Shown piece after piece: positions 1-7,162 of a DNA stretch of 20,926 nt. The first letter of the stretch is position 1, and each line of letters starts with the position of its first letter. This DNA comes from AEGEAN-183 sp964614345. Lineage in GTDB: Bacteria; Pseudomonadota; Gammaproteobacteria; Magnimaribacterales; Magnimaribacteraceae. The notes beneath the pieces were generated by a model. It was not told the DNA's origin. It searched no databases and saw nothing but the letters and a program-made list of their open reading frames with translations. The position numbers were made by a program, and so were the translations under genes. The stretch covers positions 1 to 20,926 of the forward strand of contig CAZTLP010000022.1 of assembly GCA_964614345.1 (NCBI GenBank), given 5' to 3'.

Positions 1-160
1 AATTAAAGGATCTGATGTACAGGTAGAGACAGACGAAGTATCTTGGAAAGAAGTAGTCACGGGAAACAGGAGTCTTCCCGTATCTATGGCTACTGGCTTA
101 ATGACAGTTACAGGGGATAGAGTTAGCCTTATAACCTTCTTTAATTCTTTTAGGGAGTAG
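1..160 (+). CDS. C-terminal fragment of an SCP2-like / alkyl-sulfatase-type protein (partial, 5' end outside window)
   Basis: An open frame enters from the left edge (reading from base 2) and ends at TAG 158-160, giving the last 52 residues of a protein. The visible part has the pattern of the SCP2-like domain that closes alkyl sulfatase/MBL-fold hydrolases: a beta-strand with alternating residues (SDVQVETDEV), a helix start (SWKEVVTG), then a short strand-turn-helix 'MTVTGDRVSLITFFNSF', comparable with the family's 'hKVxGDxxALxxhhxhh' ending. This domain binds hydrophobic ligands or helps dimerisation. The stop lies 4 bases before the crotonase start, so the two are probably cotranscribed. 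No catalytic domain is in the window, so the enzyme class is uncertain. It could be a stand-alone SCP2 sterol-carrier protein instead. Confidence 0.5.
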   Translation, partial: IKGSDVQVETDEVSWKEVVTGNRSLPVSMATGLMTVTGDRVSLITFFNSFRE

Positions 161-164
161 AAAT

Positions 165-938
165 ATGTCAACAGAGTTAGAACTAAATATATTCTTGGAG
201 AATCAAGTAGGGATAATTGAAATCAATAGAGCCCCTAATAATCATTTTGATCACCAGCTTATTTCCCAGATAGCTGATTCTTTTGAAGAGTTTGATAAAG
301 ATCATAATTGCAGAAGCATAGTTCTTTGTTCTAAAGGTAAGCATTTTTGTGCAGGAGCAAATTTTGGAAAAGATAGAGATATGCAAGATAAAACTGATCC
401 TTATTCTGAGCTATATACTCAGGCAGTTAGACTTTTTAGAAATAAAAAACCTGTAATTGCTGCAGTTCAGGGTGGCGCTATTGGAGGTGGCTTAGGGCTC
501 TCTTTGGTGGCAGATTTTAGAATAGGGTGTTCAGAATCTAGATTTAGTGCAAATTTCTCTAGATTAGGATTCCATCAAGGTTTTGGGACTACCGTAACTT
601 TACCTAGAGTAGTGGGTAGCCAGAATGCAGCTATGATGATGTTGACTGGTAGAAGGCTAAAAGGAGAGGAAGCTTTAGATATAGGCCTTATTGATTATCT
701 AGTTCCTCAGATAGATGTAAGAACAAAGGCAATAGAGCTAGCTGAAGAAATATCTGAATCAGGACCTTTAGCAATCCAATCTATTAGAGCAACTATTAGA
801 AGTGGATTAGCAGATGAAGTAGAGAAAATAGTCTCTTGGGAATTATCTGAGCAAATGCGCCTTCAATCCACAGAGGACTTCAAAGAAGGTATAAAAGCTT
901 CTTTAGAACGAAGAAAACCAAACTTTAAAGGCTCATAA
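165..938 (+). CDS. Crotonase-superfamily protein (enoyl-CoA hydratase/isomerase family), atypical active site
   Basis: This 257-residue protein has the length and layout of a single-domain crotonase, a family of CoA-thioester enzymes. The oxyanion-hole elements are visible: FCAGAN (61-66) and the glycine-rich VQGGAIGGGLGLSLVADFR (101-119). 'MLTGRRLKGEEALDIGLIDYLV' (160-181) is the standard region after the active site. The two glutamates that act in enoyl-CoA hydratase (rat E144 and E164) fall at G111 and F131 here, 20 residues apart as in the reference, and neither is acidic. It is therefore unlikely to be a classical hydratase. An isomerase, a hydrolase or another CoA-ester reaction is possible. 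It starts 4 bases after the preceding stop and is followed 2 bases later by an aminotransferase, so it is part of one operon. Family assignment is firm; the reaction is unknown. Confidence 0.88.
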   Translation: MSTELELNIFLENQVGIIEINRAPNNHFDHQLISQIADSFEEFDKDHNCRSIVLCSKGKHFCAGANFGKDRDMQDKTDPYSELYTQAVRLFRNKKPVIAAVQGGAIGGGLGLSLVADFRIGCSESRFSANFSRLGFHQGFGTTVTLPRVVGSQNAAMMMLTGRRLKGEEALDIGLIDYLVPQIDVRTKAIELAEEISESGPLAIQSIRATIRSGLADEVEKIVSWELSEQMRLQSTEDFKEGIKASLERRKPNFKGS

Positions 939-940
939 GA

Positions 941-2068
941 ATGAAATTCCCTTCTTTTGATTTAGAAAGGATTCAATCAATTTACGAAAACTCAGTTGAA
1001 ATTAATCTCACTGAAAGTGGCATTGAGCCGCTTTCTCTCAAAGAATTAATGAATCCAAAAGAAATAGAAGAACTAATAAATTTACCTTTAGGTTATGGGT
1101 ATACGCAAGGCACTCCCTTATTAAGACAGAGAATCTCAAATCTCTATGAAGGGGCTGATGAAAATAATGTACTCGTAACTTCTGGATCTTCTGAAGCTAT
1201 CTTCTTGTCAGCTGTCTTGACTGTATCTAAAGGCGATAGAGTTGTAATGATGACGCCGAATTACCTTTCTTTCAATGGAGTAGCCGAAGCCTTAGGCGCA
1301 GATGTTGATTATGTTCCTTTAATAAAAAAAGAAAAATGGGAGTGGGATTTAGATTGTTTAGATGAAGCAGTTAGTAATAAAACAAAAGTTATATCCATTT
1401 GTAATCCAAACAATCCAACTGGATCAATCTTAAATTTAGAACAGATGTTAAAGATTGTAGAGATAGCAGACAGGGTAGGTGCTTATTTGTTAGTTGATGA
1501 GGTTTACATAGGTGCAGAGCTTGGAACGAAACAAACTAAGAGCTTTTTAGGTATGTATGAAAAAACAATTGTTACTTCGGGTCTTTCTAAATCCTATGCA
1601 CATCCAGGATTGCGAATAGGTTGGATAGTCTCAGAAAAAAGTATTGTTGAAGAAGCTTGGGCCATTAAAGATTACACCACCATAGCCAGTTCTAGTCTTT
1701 CTCAACACATAGCAGCCAAAGTTTTAGAACCAGAGACTATTTCAAAATTAAGATCGAGGACTAAAGTATTATTAAATAAAAACTTGGAAACTTTTAGTAA
1801 ATGGGTTCTCCCTTTTTCAAATCACCTCTCTTTTTTAAAGCCAGAAGCAGGTGGATTTGCGTTTGTTGAATACGATATGGATATAAACAGCACAGATTTA
1901 GTTCATGATTTAAGAAAAAATGAAGGAGTTTTTATTGTTCCGGGAGATAGCTTTGGAATGGATAGATACTTTCGTATAGGTCTTGGACATGAATCTACTG
2001 GTTTCAGTAAAGGACTAGATCTATTATCTAAAGGATTAACCAGAGTATTCCCTAATAATTTTACTTAA
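941..2068 (+). CDS. Pyridoxal-phosphate-dependent aminotransferase, class I/II
   Basis: This is a 375-residue fold-type I aminotransferase. Visible PLP-site motifs are in the expected order: YGYTQGTPLLR (52-62, substrate-side loop), SGSSEAI (81-87, phosphate-binding turn), NPNNPTG (155-161), DEVY (186-189, Asp to the pyridine nitrogen and Tyr to O3'), and SGLSKSYAHPGLRIGW (213-228). K217 is the predicted Schiff-base lysine and R225 a phosphate ligand. A late 'FRIGLG' region carries the likely carboxylate-binding arginine. It transfers an amino group between an amino acid and a 2-oxo acid in the cytosol, but the substrate cannot be read from sequence. It starts 2 bases after the crotonase stop and is followed 9 bases later by a GST-fold gene, so translation is probably coupled. 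A C-S lyase or capreomycidine-synthase-like enzyme is an alternative within the same fold. Confidence 0.9.
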   Translation: MKFPSFDLERIQSIYENSVEINLTESGIEPLSLKELMNPKEIEELINLPLGYGYTQGTPLLRQRISNLYEGADENNVLVTSGSSEAIFLSAVLTVSKGDRVVMMTPNYLSFNGVAEALGADVDYVPLIKKEKWEWDLDCLDEAVSNKTKVISICNPNNPTGSILNLEQMLKIVEIADRVGAYLLVDEVYIGAELGTKQTKSFLGMYEKTIVTSGLSKSYAHPGLRIGWIVSEKSIVEEAWAIKDYTTIASSSLSQHIAAKVLEPETISKLRSRTKVLLNKNLETFSKWVLPFSNHLSFLKPEAGGFAFVEYDMDINSTDLVHDLRKNEGVFIVPGDSFGMDRYFRIGLGHESTGFSKGLDLLSKGLTRVFPNNFT

Positions 2069-2077
2069 TATAAGTCT

Positions 2078-2692
2078 ATGAAGTTATACGATTACAATGG
2101 TGCGCCTAACCCACGAAGGGTTAAGATCTTTGCAGCTGAGAAAGATATTCAGCTCGAATTAATTCAATGTGATCTGGCTCAAGGAGAACATAAAACACCA
2201 GAATTTATAATGAAGAGCCCAAGCGGAAAGATTCCTGTTTTAGAGTTAGATGACGGTCGCTGTATTTCAGAATCAGTGGCTATTTGTCGTTATTTGGAAG
2301 AGATACACCCAGAACCAAATTTATTTGGTTCTACTCCTTATGAATTAGCTTATATTGAAAGTAGGAACCGTCATCTAGAGCTCGAACTCTGGACACAAAT
2401 AGGAATCTCATGGGTAAATGGCCCTATAGTCGGTAGATTAGGTAGATTTAAACAAATAAAAGAGGCTAAAGAATCTAGTGACAGGAATACCGAAAAGTTT
2501 TACGAAAGACTCAATGATGAATTGGCTGCTACTCAGTTTGTAGCTGGAGATAGATTTACAATCGCTGATATTACTCTCTTAACAGCCATAGACTTCGCTA
2601 CAGCCATGGTAGATTTAAAACCAAATCCTGTCTTAACTAATTTATACAGATGGCATAAGGAAGTTTCAGAGCGGCCCAGCTCAAAAATATAG
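2078..2692 (+). CDS. Glutathione S-transferase family protein
   Basis: This 204-residue protein has the two-domain GST architecture. The N-terminal thioredoxin-like domain (about 1-80) carries APNPRRV (9-15) at the position of the activating Ser/Cys, the conserved KIPVLE (51-56) with cis-Pro53, and the glutathione gamma-glutamyl contact ESVAI (65-69). The C-terminal all-helical domain (about 88-204) has the folding motif 'DRFTIADITL' (N-capping box). There is no signal peptide, so it acts in the cytosol. GSTs conjugate or remove glutathione from electrophiles, or isomerise substrates. Its place at the end of an operon with a crotonase and an aminotransferase suggests a catabolic or detoxifying step, but that is inference. 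It ends 18 bases from the stop of the convergent amidohydrolase gene. Confidence 0.9.
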   Translation: MKLYDYNGAPNPRRVKIFAAEKDIQLELIQCDLAQGEHKTPEFIMKSPSGKIPVLELDDGRCISESVAICRYLEEIHPEPNLFGSTPYELAYIESRNRHLELELWTQIGISWVNGPIVGRLGRFKQIKEAKESSDRNTEKFYERLNDELAATQFVAGDRFTIADITLLTAIDFATAMVDLKPNPVLTNLYRWHKEVSERPSSKI

Positions 2693-2710
2693 AAGAAAAG
2701 TAGAGGGCAA

Positions 2711-3871
2711 TCAAACTGCAGATGCGTTTGGATATAGAACTTTAAAGTTCTTAGAAAAAAATTTTTCACGATCCTCTTCAGTTAAGGTTTCAGTTGAGCG
2801 GCTAAACCGGCCAATAGGATCACGACCACCTTCCGCGTGTGGATAATCTGATGAAAACATATATAAATCAGGACTTGATTCAGAAACAAGCTGTGAGACA
2901 TCTTCAAATGGGTAGGGGGTAAATCGTAGTTGTTCAGCTATTTGTTCACTGGGTCTCCGTTTCATTTTTGCTAACTGAGGTTCAGAGCGAGACCAGATCT
3001 CTACTGCGTGATCTAATCTTCTAATCATGTCAGGGACCCAACCCGCGCCAATTTCAATTACACCACCTTTTAGATTGGGATGAGTTTCTAACACTCCATC
3101 CAAAACCAGAGTAGATATAAAACGGTTAGAGGCAAAGTGGATTGCAGTGAGATCTTTACTTCCAATAACTTCAGCACCACCTCGTGCTGTTAAATTGCTA
3201 GGCATTCCATCATTCATCCATTTATCACCTATAGTTAATGGAGAGCTACCGACATGTAAAATAAAAGGTAAGCCAGCCTCGGCAAGTGTGGCCCATAGGT
3301 AGTGATGGTCAGGATGTCCGGGTGAGCGTCCCCCAGGTGCCTCAGCTGCAATCCATATAGCTCCTAGATTAAGCTTTATGGCTTGTTCAATTTCTATTAA
3401 AGCTCTAACCGGATCTTGAAACGGTACCATGGCTACACCTATCAATCTAGAATCCTTCTCACAAAAGGCTTGCATAGCACGATTGTGAGCAGCGGCAGCA
3501 CCATAGGCAATATCATCATTAGAGGCACCAAAAATTAAACGAGCACAAAATGAGGAAAAAATGACCTGCTTTTGAAAACCTAAGAGATCCAAAGCTTGAC
3601 TACGTTCTTTGCCATTAAAAGCTCCCAAAGCATCGTGCCACTTGGGTCCTTTTGTCAGGTTATCCCCCAGTTTTAAAAGTTGCTTAACGTTTTCGGGTTT
3701 ATGGCCCTTTTTACCTTCGTGAGTATCTGGATTAAACTGACCTTTAAGTGATTTCTTTAGGTTAGGCAGGATATCAAGAGTATCTGCACTAGCATGGGCG
3801 CTAAGAAAGTCTGGTAACTCCATCAAGTGACTATCCGCATCAAAAATTATACGATCACCAGCATATGTCAT
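2711..3871 (-). CDS. Amidohydrolase family protein (amidohydrolase 2 / ACMSD-like TIM barrel)
   Basis: This 386-residue protein belongs to the metal-dependent amidohydrolase 2 family, which includes ACMSD and resorcylate decarboxylases. Metal-site signatures are visible: FDADSHLME (10-18, with H15 in place of the usual HxH), ILHVGSS (204-210, H206 as a core metal ligand), a later AIHFASN (243-249) and FSSDYPHAEGGRDP (339-352, D342 as the catalytic or metal-bound aspartate). There is no signal peptide, so it is cytosolic. Family members hydrolyse or decarboxylate cyclic or aromatic carboxylates; the substrate here is unknown. It is a single gene convergent with the GST operon. Upstream, on its own strand, lies a 180-base spacer before the tRNA gene, where a promoter must sit, but I could not pick a clear -35/-10 pair. 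Confidence 0.88.
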   Translation of the reverse strand: MTYAGDRIIFDADSHLMELPDFLSAHASADTLDILPNLKKSLKGQFNPDTHEGKKGHKPENVKQLLKLGDNLTKGPKWHDALGAFNGKERSQALDLLGFQKQVIFSSFCARLIFGASNDDIAYGAAAAHNRAMQAFCEKDSRLIGVAMVPFQDPVRALIEIEQAIKLNLGAIWIAAEAPGGRSPGHPDHHYLWATLAEAGLPFILHVGSSPLTIGDKWMNDGMPSNLTARGGAEVIGSKDLTAIHFASNRFISTLVLDGVLETHPNLKGGVIEIGAGWVPDMIRRLDHAVEIWSRSEPQLAKMKRRPSEQIAEQLRFTPYPFEDVSQLVSESSPDLYMFSSDYPHAEGGRDPIGRFSRSTETLTEEDREKFFSKNFKVLYPNASAV

Positions 3872-4053
3872 GACATCACCGAACTGTTCTTTTTTTAATA
3901 CTCACTCAATACCATTCTGATAGCTTTAAACCTAAACATCAAGACAGCAATGGAAAAAGCCAGATTTAACATTTATAGAACCTAGATTACTCTGCTTCAA
4001 AATTCCATTAACGCCAACTCCAAGTAAAATAGTAGAATGCTTCCCTAATAAAA

Positions 4054-4145
4054 GGAGGGTTGGCAGAGTCTGGTTGAATGCACTGGTCTTGAAAACCAGC
4101 AAGGTGTTAAAGCCTTCGGGGGTTCGAATCCCTCACCCTCCGCCA
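4054..4145 (+). tRNA. tRNA-Ser, anticodon UGA
   Basis: This is a 92-base class II tRNA with a long variable arm. The 7-bp acceptor stem GGAGGGT (4054-4060) pairs with ACCCTCC (4135-4141), followed by discriminator G4142 and an encoded CCA (4143-4145). The anticodon stem CTGGT/ACCAG (4083-4087/4095-4099) closes the loop CTTGAAA with anticodon TGA at 4090-4092, which reads UCN serine codons. The T loop TTCGAAT is standard. Discriminator G and the long variable arm are serine identity features. The gap from 3872 to 4053 upstream holds an AT-rich stretch with possible -10 boxes TAAAAT (4025-4030) and TAGAAT (4033-4038), neither with a good -35. The last 13 bases overlap the antisense end of the heptosyltransferase gene. 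Confidence 0.97.
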
Positions 4146-5110
4146 GTTCCAATTAAAATTTTCAATTCTTCCCAAGCCCTTTGTGAAGTAATGCTATCCA
4201 TCTTTGAATCAGAAGAAATGATATGAGTTTGATTATTACCTCGAGTTCCAATCAATTTTTCATCTGTAACTGAGTACATGGTAACGGAAGGTTTTCCTAA
4301 CATTGCTGAAAGATGAGCTAGACCTGTATCTGAGCATATACTTCCGGCAGAATTTTCAATTATATAAGCAGTTTTGTTTAAAGATTGAGCTGGAATTGCT
4401 AAAGCATCTGTACTAATTGAAGCAATTTCTTGAGCTCTTTCAAATTCTTCTATTGAACCTGAAGGAAGTAAGGCCATATAACCTTCACTATTAATTAATC
4501 TAATTAATTCCTGCCAGCGTGATATAGACCACATTTTAGTAGGCCAACTTGCGTTATGAACTAGGAAAAGAAATTTATCTGGCAGCTCAAGATTAGGTCT
4601 TTCAAATTTATCCTTTTGGATTCCATAATCAATATTTTGAACATCAAATTCATAGTTGAGACTAAGTGCTAGGAGTTGCCGTTGTCTTGAAATGGCATGA
4701 TTTTTTTTAGAAATTTCATATCTAAATTTATAAGCTAAATGTGATGGGTATTCTCTTGCGCTGGCTTTATCCAAGCCATGAACTAAATCTTTTACAAAAA
4801 AAGATATAGCAGCACTTTTAAGATTATTTTGCATATCAACAACTGCGTCATAATTTATGTTATTGAGTCTAGATTTAATGGTTCTTAGCTCGCTTATCAG
4901 ACTAGTAGAGAAAATATTCTTTTTCCAACTGCGATGATTGGTAGTAATAATTGATTTAACCTTTGGATGCCATAAAGGAACCTCAGAAAAATTTTCATCC
5001 ACTACCCAGTCAAATTCAATATTTGGTATTTTTTTTGCAGCGTCTGTTAGGGCAGGTAGGGCATGCATCAAATCACCCATAGAAGTTAGTTTAATGATTA
5101 GTACTCGCAT
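4133..5110 (-). CDS. waaC: Lipopolysaccharide heptosyltransferase I (glycosyltransferase family 9)
   Basis: WaaC transfers the first L-glycero-D-manno-heptose from ADP-heptose to Kdo2-lipid A on the cytosolic face of the inner membrane. The 325-residue length matches the family. The start MRVLIIKLTSMGDLMHALPAL is diagnostic, with D13 equivalent to the catalytic aspartate. FDWVVDE (33-39) and YDAVVDMQ (87-94) follow WaaC spacing. The C-terminal GT-B half has the nucleotide-sugar region SWPTKMW (188-194) and CSDTGLAHLSAMLGKP (259-274). It is the last gene of a minus-strand operon, starting 4 bases after the oxygenase stop. Oddly, its last three glycine codons and TGA stop are written on the complement of the tRNA-Ser 3' end, giving a glycine-rich tail GTGGG. 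WaaF or WaaQ are less likely because the N-terminal motif is WaaC-like. Confidence 0.92.
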   Translation of the reverse strand: MRVLIIKLTSMGDLMHALPALTDAAKKIPNIEFDWVVDENFSEVPLWHPKVKSIITTNHRSWKKNIFSTSLISELRTIKSRLNNINYDAVVDMQNNLKSAAISFFVKDLVHGLDKASAREYPSHLAYKFRYEISKKNHAISRQRQLLALSLNYEFDVQNIDYGIQKDKFERPNLELPDKFLFLVHNASWPTKMWSISRWQELIRLINSEGYMALLPSGSIEEFERAQEIASISTDALAIPAQSLNKTAYIIENSAGSICSDTGLAHLSAMLGKPSVTMYSVTDEKLIGTRGNNQTHIISSDSKMDSITSQRAWEELKILIGTGGG

Positions 5111-5114
5111 AATG

Positions 5115-5723
5115 CTAAGAGAGTTTTTTAAAGAATGAACTTAGTCTATGTCTAATTTTATGCTTTGAAAGTGCCTCTTTATATAAGTAGTTAAGTTGAA
5201 TTGAACATCTCTTCCCTTCATAAGGAATAAATCCATGCCAACAGTTATTAGTAACCTTAAAGGCAACCATACTACCCATTGAAGCAGGGATTTCTGTAAT
5301 GTAATTATCAATATTATTTTTATCCTTTAGCATCCTTAAAAGACCATTGTCTTTATCCCATTTTTCATTCAAATAGAGCAGTACAGTAATAATTTTGGAT
5401 TTTGAGTCAGAATGTATTTTTCCATCTTTATTTCTGGAGTATCCCCTGAAAGTGCTTACAACAGGTTTATCTTTTAGATCTACTTGAAATTTATTTTCTA
5501 GGATAGAACGCATTTGATCTCCTTCAAGAACATCAATTAAAGATTGTATACTCTCTCCATACGAGACTGAGTCAGCTGGAAAGCTACCTCCCTTTCTTAT
5601 ATCAGGAAAATCAGCGGTTATTTTTTTATGATCTTCCTGATTTAAGAATACATCTTGGATTGTAAAGAAAGGGTAGTACTCAGAATTTATTTCTGCTTGT
5701 TTAATTAATTCAAAATTAAGCAT
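5115..5723 (-). CDS. 2-oxoglutarate/Fe(II)-dependent oxygenase family protein
   Basis: This 202-residue protein carries the double-stranded beta-helix signature of 2OG-Fe(II) oxygenases. The iron triad is H104 and D106 in GKIHSDSKSK, and H163 in NNCWHGF. R172 in GKRCSIQLNY is placed to bind the 2-oxoglutarate carboxylate. ITVLLYLNEKWDKDNGLLRM (112-131) and GSMVAFKV (150-157) are the core strands. There is no signal peptide. It lies between a FrnE/DsbA-like gene (8-base overlap at its 5' end) and waaC (4-base gap), so the three are probably one transcript. The context suggests a role near LPS-core or cell-surface sugar modification, but related proteins also hydroxylate proteins or small molecules and nothing in the sequence fixes the substrate. 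Family is confident; function is open. Confidence 0.82.
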   Translation of the reverse strand: MLNFELIKQAEINSEYYPFFTIQDVFLNQEDHKKITADFPDIRKGGSFPADSVSYGESIQSLIDVLEGDQMRSILENKFQVDLKDKPVVSTFRGYSRNKDGKIHSDSKSKIITVLLYLNEKWDKDNGLLRMLKDKNNIDNYITEIPASMGSMVAFKVTNNCWHGFIPYEGKRCSIQLNYLYKEALSKHKIRHRLSSFFKKLS

Positions 5724-6390
5724 TTAAAGTCTTAGAATTTTTAACTTCCACTTCTATAACCTTTTTCATATATGCTACGAAGGTGTCTGGTTCTTGCCCT
5801 CCAACTAAAAGATATTTCTTATTGAAGATATAAGTAGGAACAGAAAAGATATTCATCTCTCTAGCTCTGTTCTCTTCTCTTAAAACTTCATCATGACCAA
5901 TATTTGTTTTAAAAAACTTCCTTATCTCTTCTCTATTAAGTCCATATTCTGAAGCAATCTCTATTAATTCATCTTGGTCGCCTATATCTCTACCATCAGT
6001 GAAATAAGCATGGAAAAGGGCTTCTGCTAAGGTATCTTGTATATTCTTTGACCTACATAACCAAAGAAGTCTGTGAGCTAAGAAAGTATTTGGAAGGTTT
6101 TTGCTTTTGTTAAAATTAAATTCAATACCTACTTTTTTTCCTTCATCACTTATGAAATTAAATCTATCGTTAGATCCTGAAGATTCACCAAATTTTATTT
6201 TGTAATATTCTTTTTTATCAAAACCTTCTGCTGGAATCTCAGGATGCAATTCATAGGGTTTCCAATTAACTATAAAATTAACCTCCTCATTCATTTGAGT
6301 CATAGCCTCAGAAAGTTTTTTATATCCTATTGCACACCAAGGGCAAACAACATCAGACACTATATCTATTTTTAATTGACTTCTATTCAT
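5716..6390 (-). CDS. DsbA-family oxidoreductase (FrnE-like)
   Basis: This 224-residue protein has the DsbA/2-hydroxychromene-2-carboxylate isomerase fold of the FrnE subgroup. It opens with a beta strand running into DIVSDVVCPWCAIG (9-22), where C16 and C19 form a CPWC redox motif. The helical insertion spans roughly 95-170, the cis-proline loop is SVPTYIF (183-189, P185), and the family's closing GGQEPDTF is at 197-204. There is no signal peptide, so unlike periplasmic DsbA it should act in the cytosol. FrnE homologues are thiol oxidoreductases or isomerases linked to polyketide maturation and stress; the client is unknown here. It is the first gene of the minus-strand operon with the oxygenase and waaC and overlaps the former by 8 bases. 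Its promoter must lie in the 47-base divergent gap (6391-6437) or inside the neighbouring gene. Confidence 0.88.
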   Translation of the reverse strand: MNRSQLKIDIVSDVVCPWCAIGYKKLSEAMTQMNEEVNFIVNWKPYELHPEIPAEGFDKKEYYKIKFGESSGSNDRFNFISDEGKKVGIEFNFNKSKNLPNTFLAHRLLWLCRSKNIQDTLAEALFHAYFTDGRDIGDQDELIEIASEYGLNREEIRKFFKTNIGHDEVLREENRAREMNIFSVPTYIFNKKYLLVGGQEPDTFVAYMKKVIEVEVKNSKTLNA

Positions 6391-6437
6391 CTGAATCTAC
6401 TTGGAATGATATAGTTATATTAAACAAAAGTTAATTT

Positions 6438-7019
6438 ATGAAATCAGTTTGTATTTTTGCTGGGTCAAGTTTAGGCGCTAAGCAGGCTTATAAAGACTTA
6501 GCTATTTCTTTAGGCCAAGAGCTTGTTAAAAATAATTTCTCCATGGTTTATGGAGGCGGCGGGGTAGGCTTGATGAATGAAATAGCTAATGAAGTTTTAA
6601 AATATGACGGTAAAGTTACAGGAGTAATAACAGAAAGATTAAAGGATGTAGAAGCAGGACACAAAAATCTTACAAAATTATATGTTGTTAAGACTATGCA
6701 CGAAAGAAAAGCAAAGATGGCTCAATTATCTGATGCAATTATTTCTTTACCTGGAGGAGTAGGGACTTGGGAAGAATTCTATGAAGCCTTAGCTTGGAAC
6801 CAACTTGGAATTCATTCAAAACCTATAATTCTTTTAAATGTGGAAGGTTATTATGATGAACTTTATTCATTCTCATTAAAAGCTTCTAAAGAAGGGTTTA
6901 TTCCTCAGTCAACTTTAGATGACTTTTTTTTAATTAATAAAGTAGAAGATGCAATTGAGTGCATTAAAAATTTTAAGCCACGAGACAAAAGTCAATGGTT
7001 TAAAAGGTTAAAAGAATAG
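6438..7019 (+). CDS. LOG-family nucleoside 5'-monophosphate phosphoribohydrolase (TIGR00730)
   Basis: This 193-residue Rossmann-fold protein belongs to the LOG (Lonely Guy)/TIGR00730 family. Diagnostic motifs are CIFAGSSLGA (5-14), MVYGGGGVGLM (36-46), TMHERKAKM (86-94, with the conserved R90 and K91) and the PGGVGTWEE signature (105-113) containing the catalytic glutamate. The product hydrolyses a nucleoside 5'-monophosphate to free base and ribose 5-phosphate. Plant and some bacterial members activate cytokinins, while many bacterial ones recycle nucleotides, so I do not assign a cytokinin role. It is a single gene divergent from the FrnE-like operon with a 47-base shared gap and no obvious Shine-Dalgarno sequence ahead of its ATG. 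The 329 bases after it carry no protein gene but hold a candidate RNA. Confidence 0.93.
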   Translation: MKSVCIFAGSSLGAKQAYKDLAISLGQELVKNNFSMVYGGGGVGLMNEIANEVLKYDGKVTGVITERLKDVEAGHKNLTKLYVVKTMHERKAKMAQLSDAIISLPGGVGTWEEFYEALAWNQLGIHSKPIILLNVEGYYDELYSFSLKASKEGFIPQSTLDDFFLINKVEDAIECIKNFKPRDKSQWFKRLKE

Positions 7020-7162
7020 GCTTTTTAGAGGTCTAGATTAATAATATTACTCAACATTTTTCTTTAAATAATTGTTTTTAAAGGAAAATAAGAATTTCTA
7101 ATATTTCTATAAATTAATTTGTCTTTTGCTTGCAATCTAAATTTAATTTGTTATCTTTACCT
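7020..7162. other. Non-coding AT-rich spacer upstream of the candidate RNA
   Basis: No coding frame of note is present. A 7-bp inverted repeat CTTTAAA/TTTAAAG (7062-7068 and 7077-7083) lacks a T-run and is not a convincing terminator for the LOG gene. The right part may hold the promoter of the RNA that follows. Candidate -10 TTATCT (7151-7156) pairs with TTGCTT (7126-7131, spacer 19) or TTGCAA (7130-7135, spacer 15), and neither is ideal. A further option is TTGTTA (7148-7153) with TACTCT (7172-7177, spacer 18). Confidence 0.4.
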
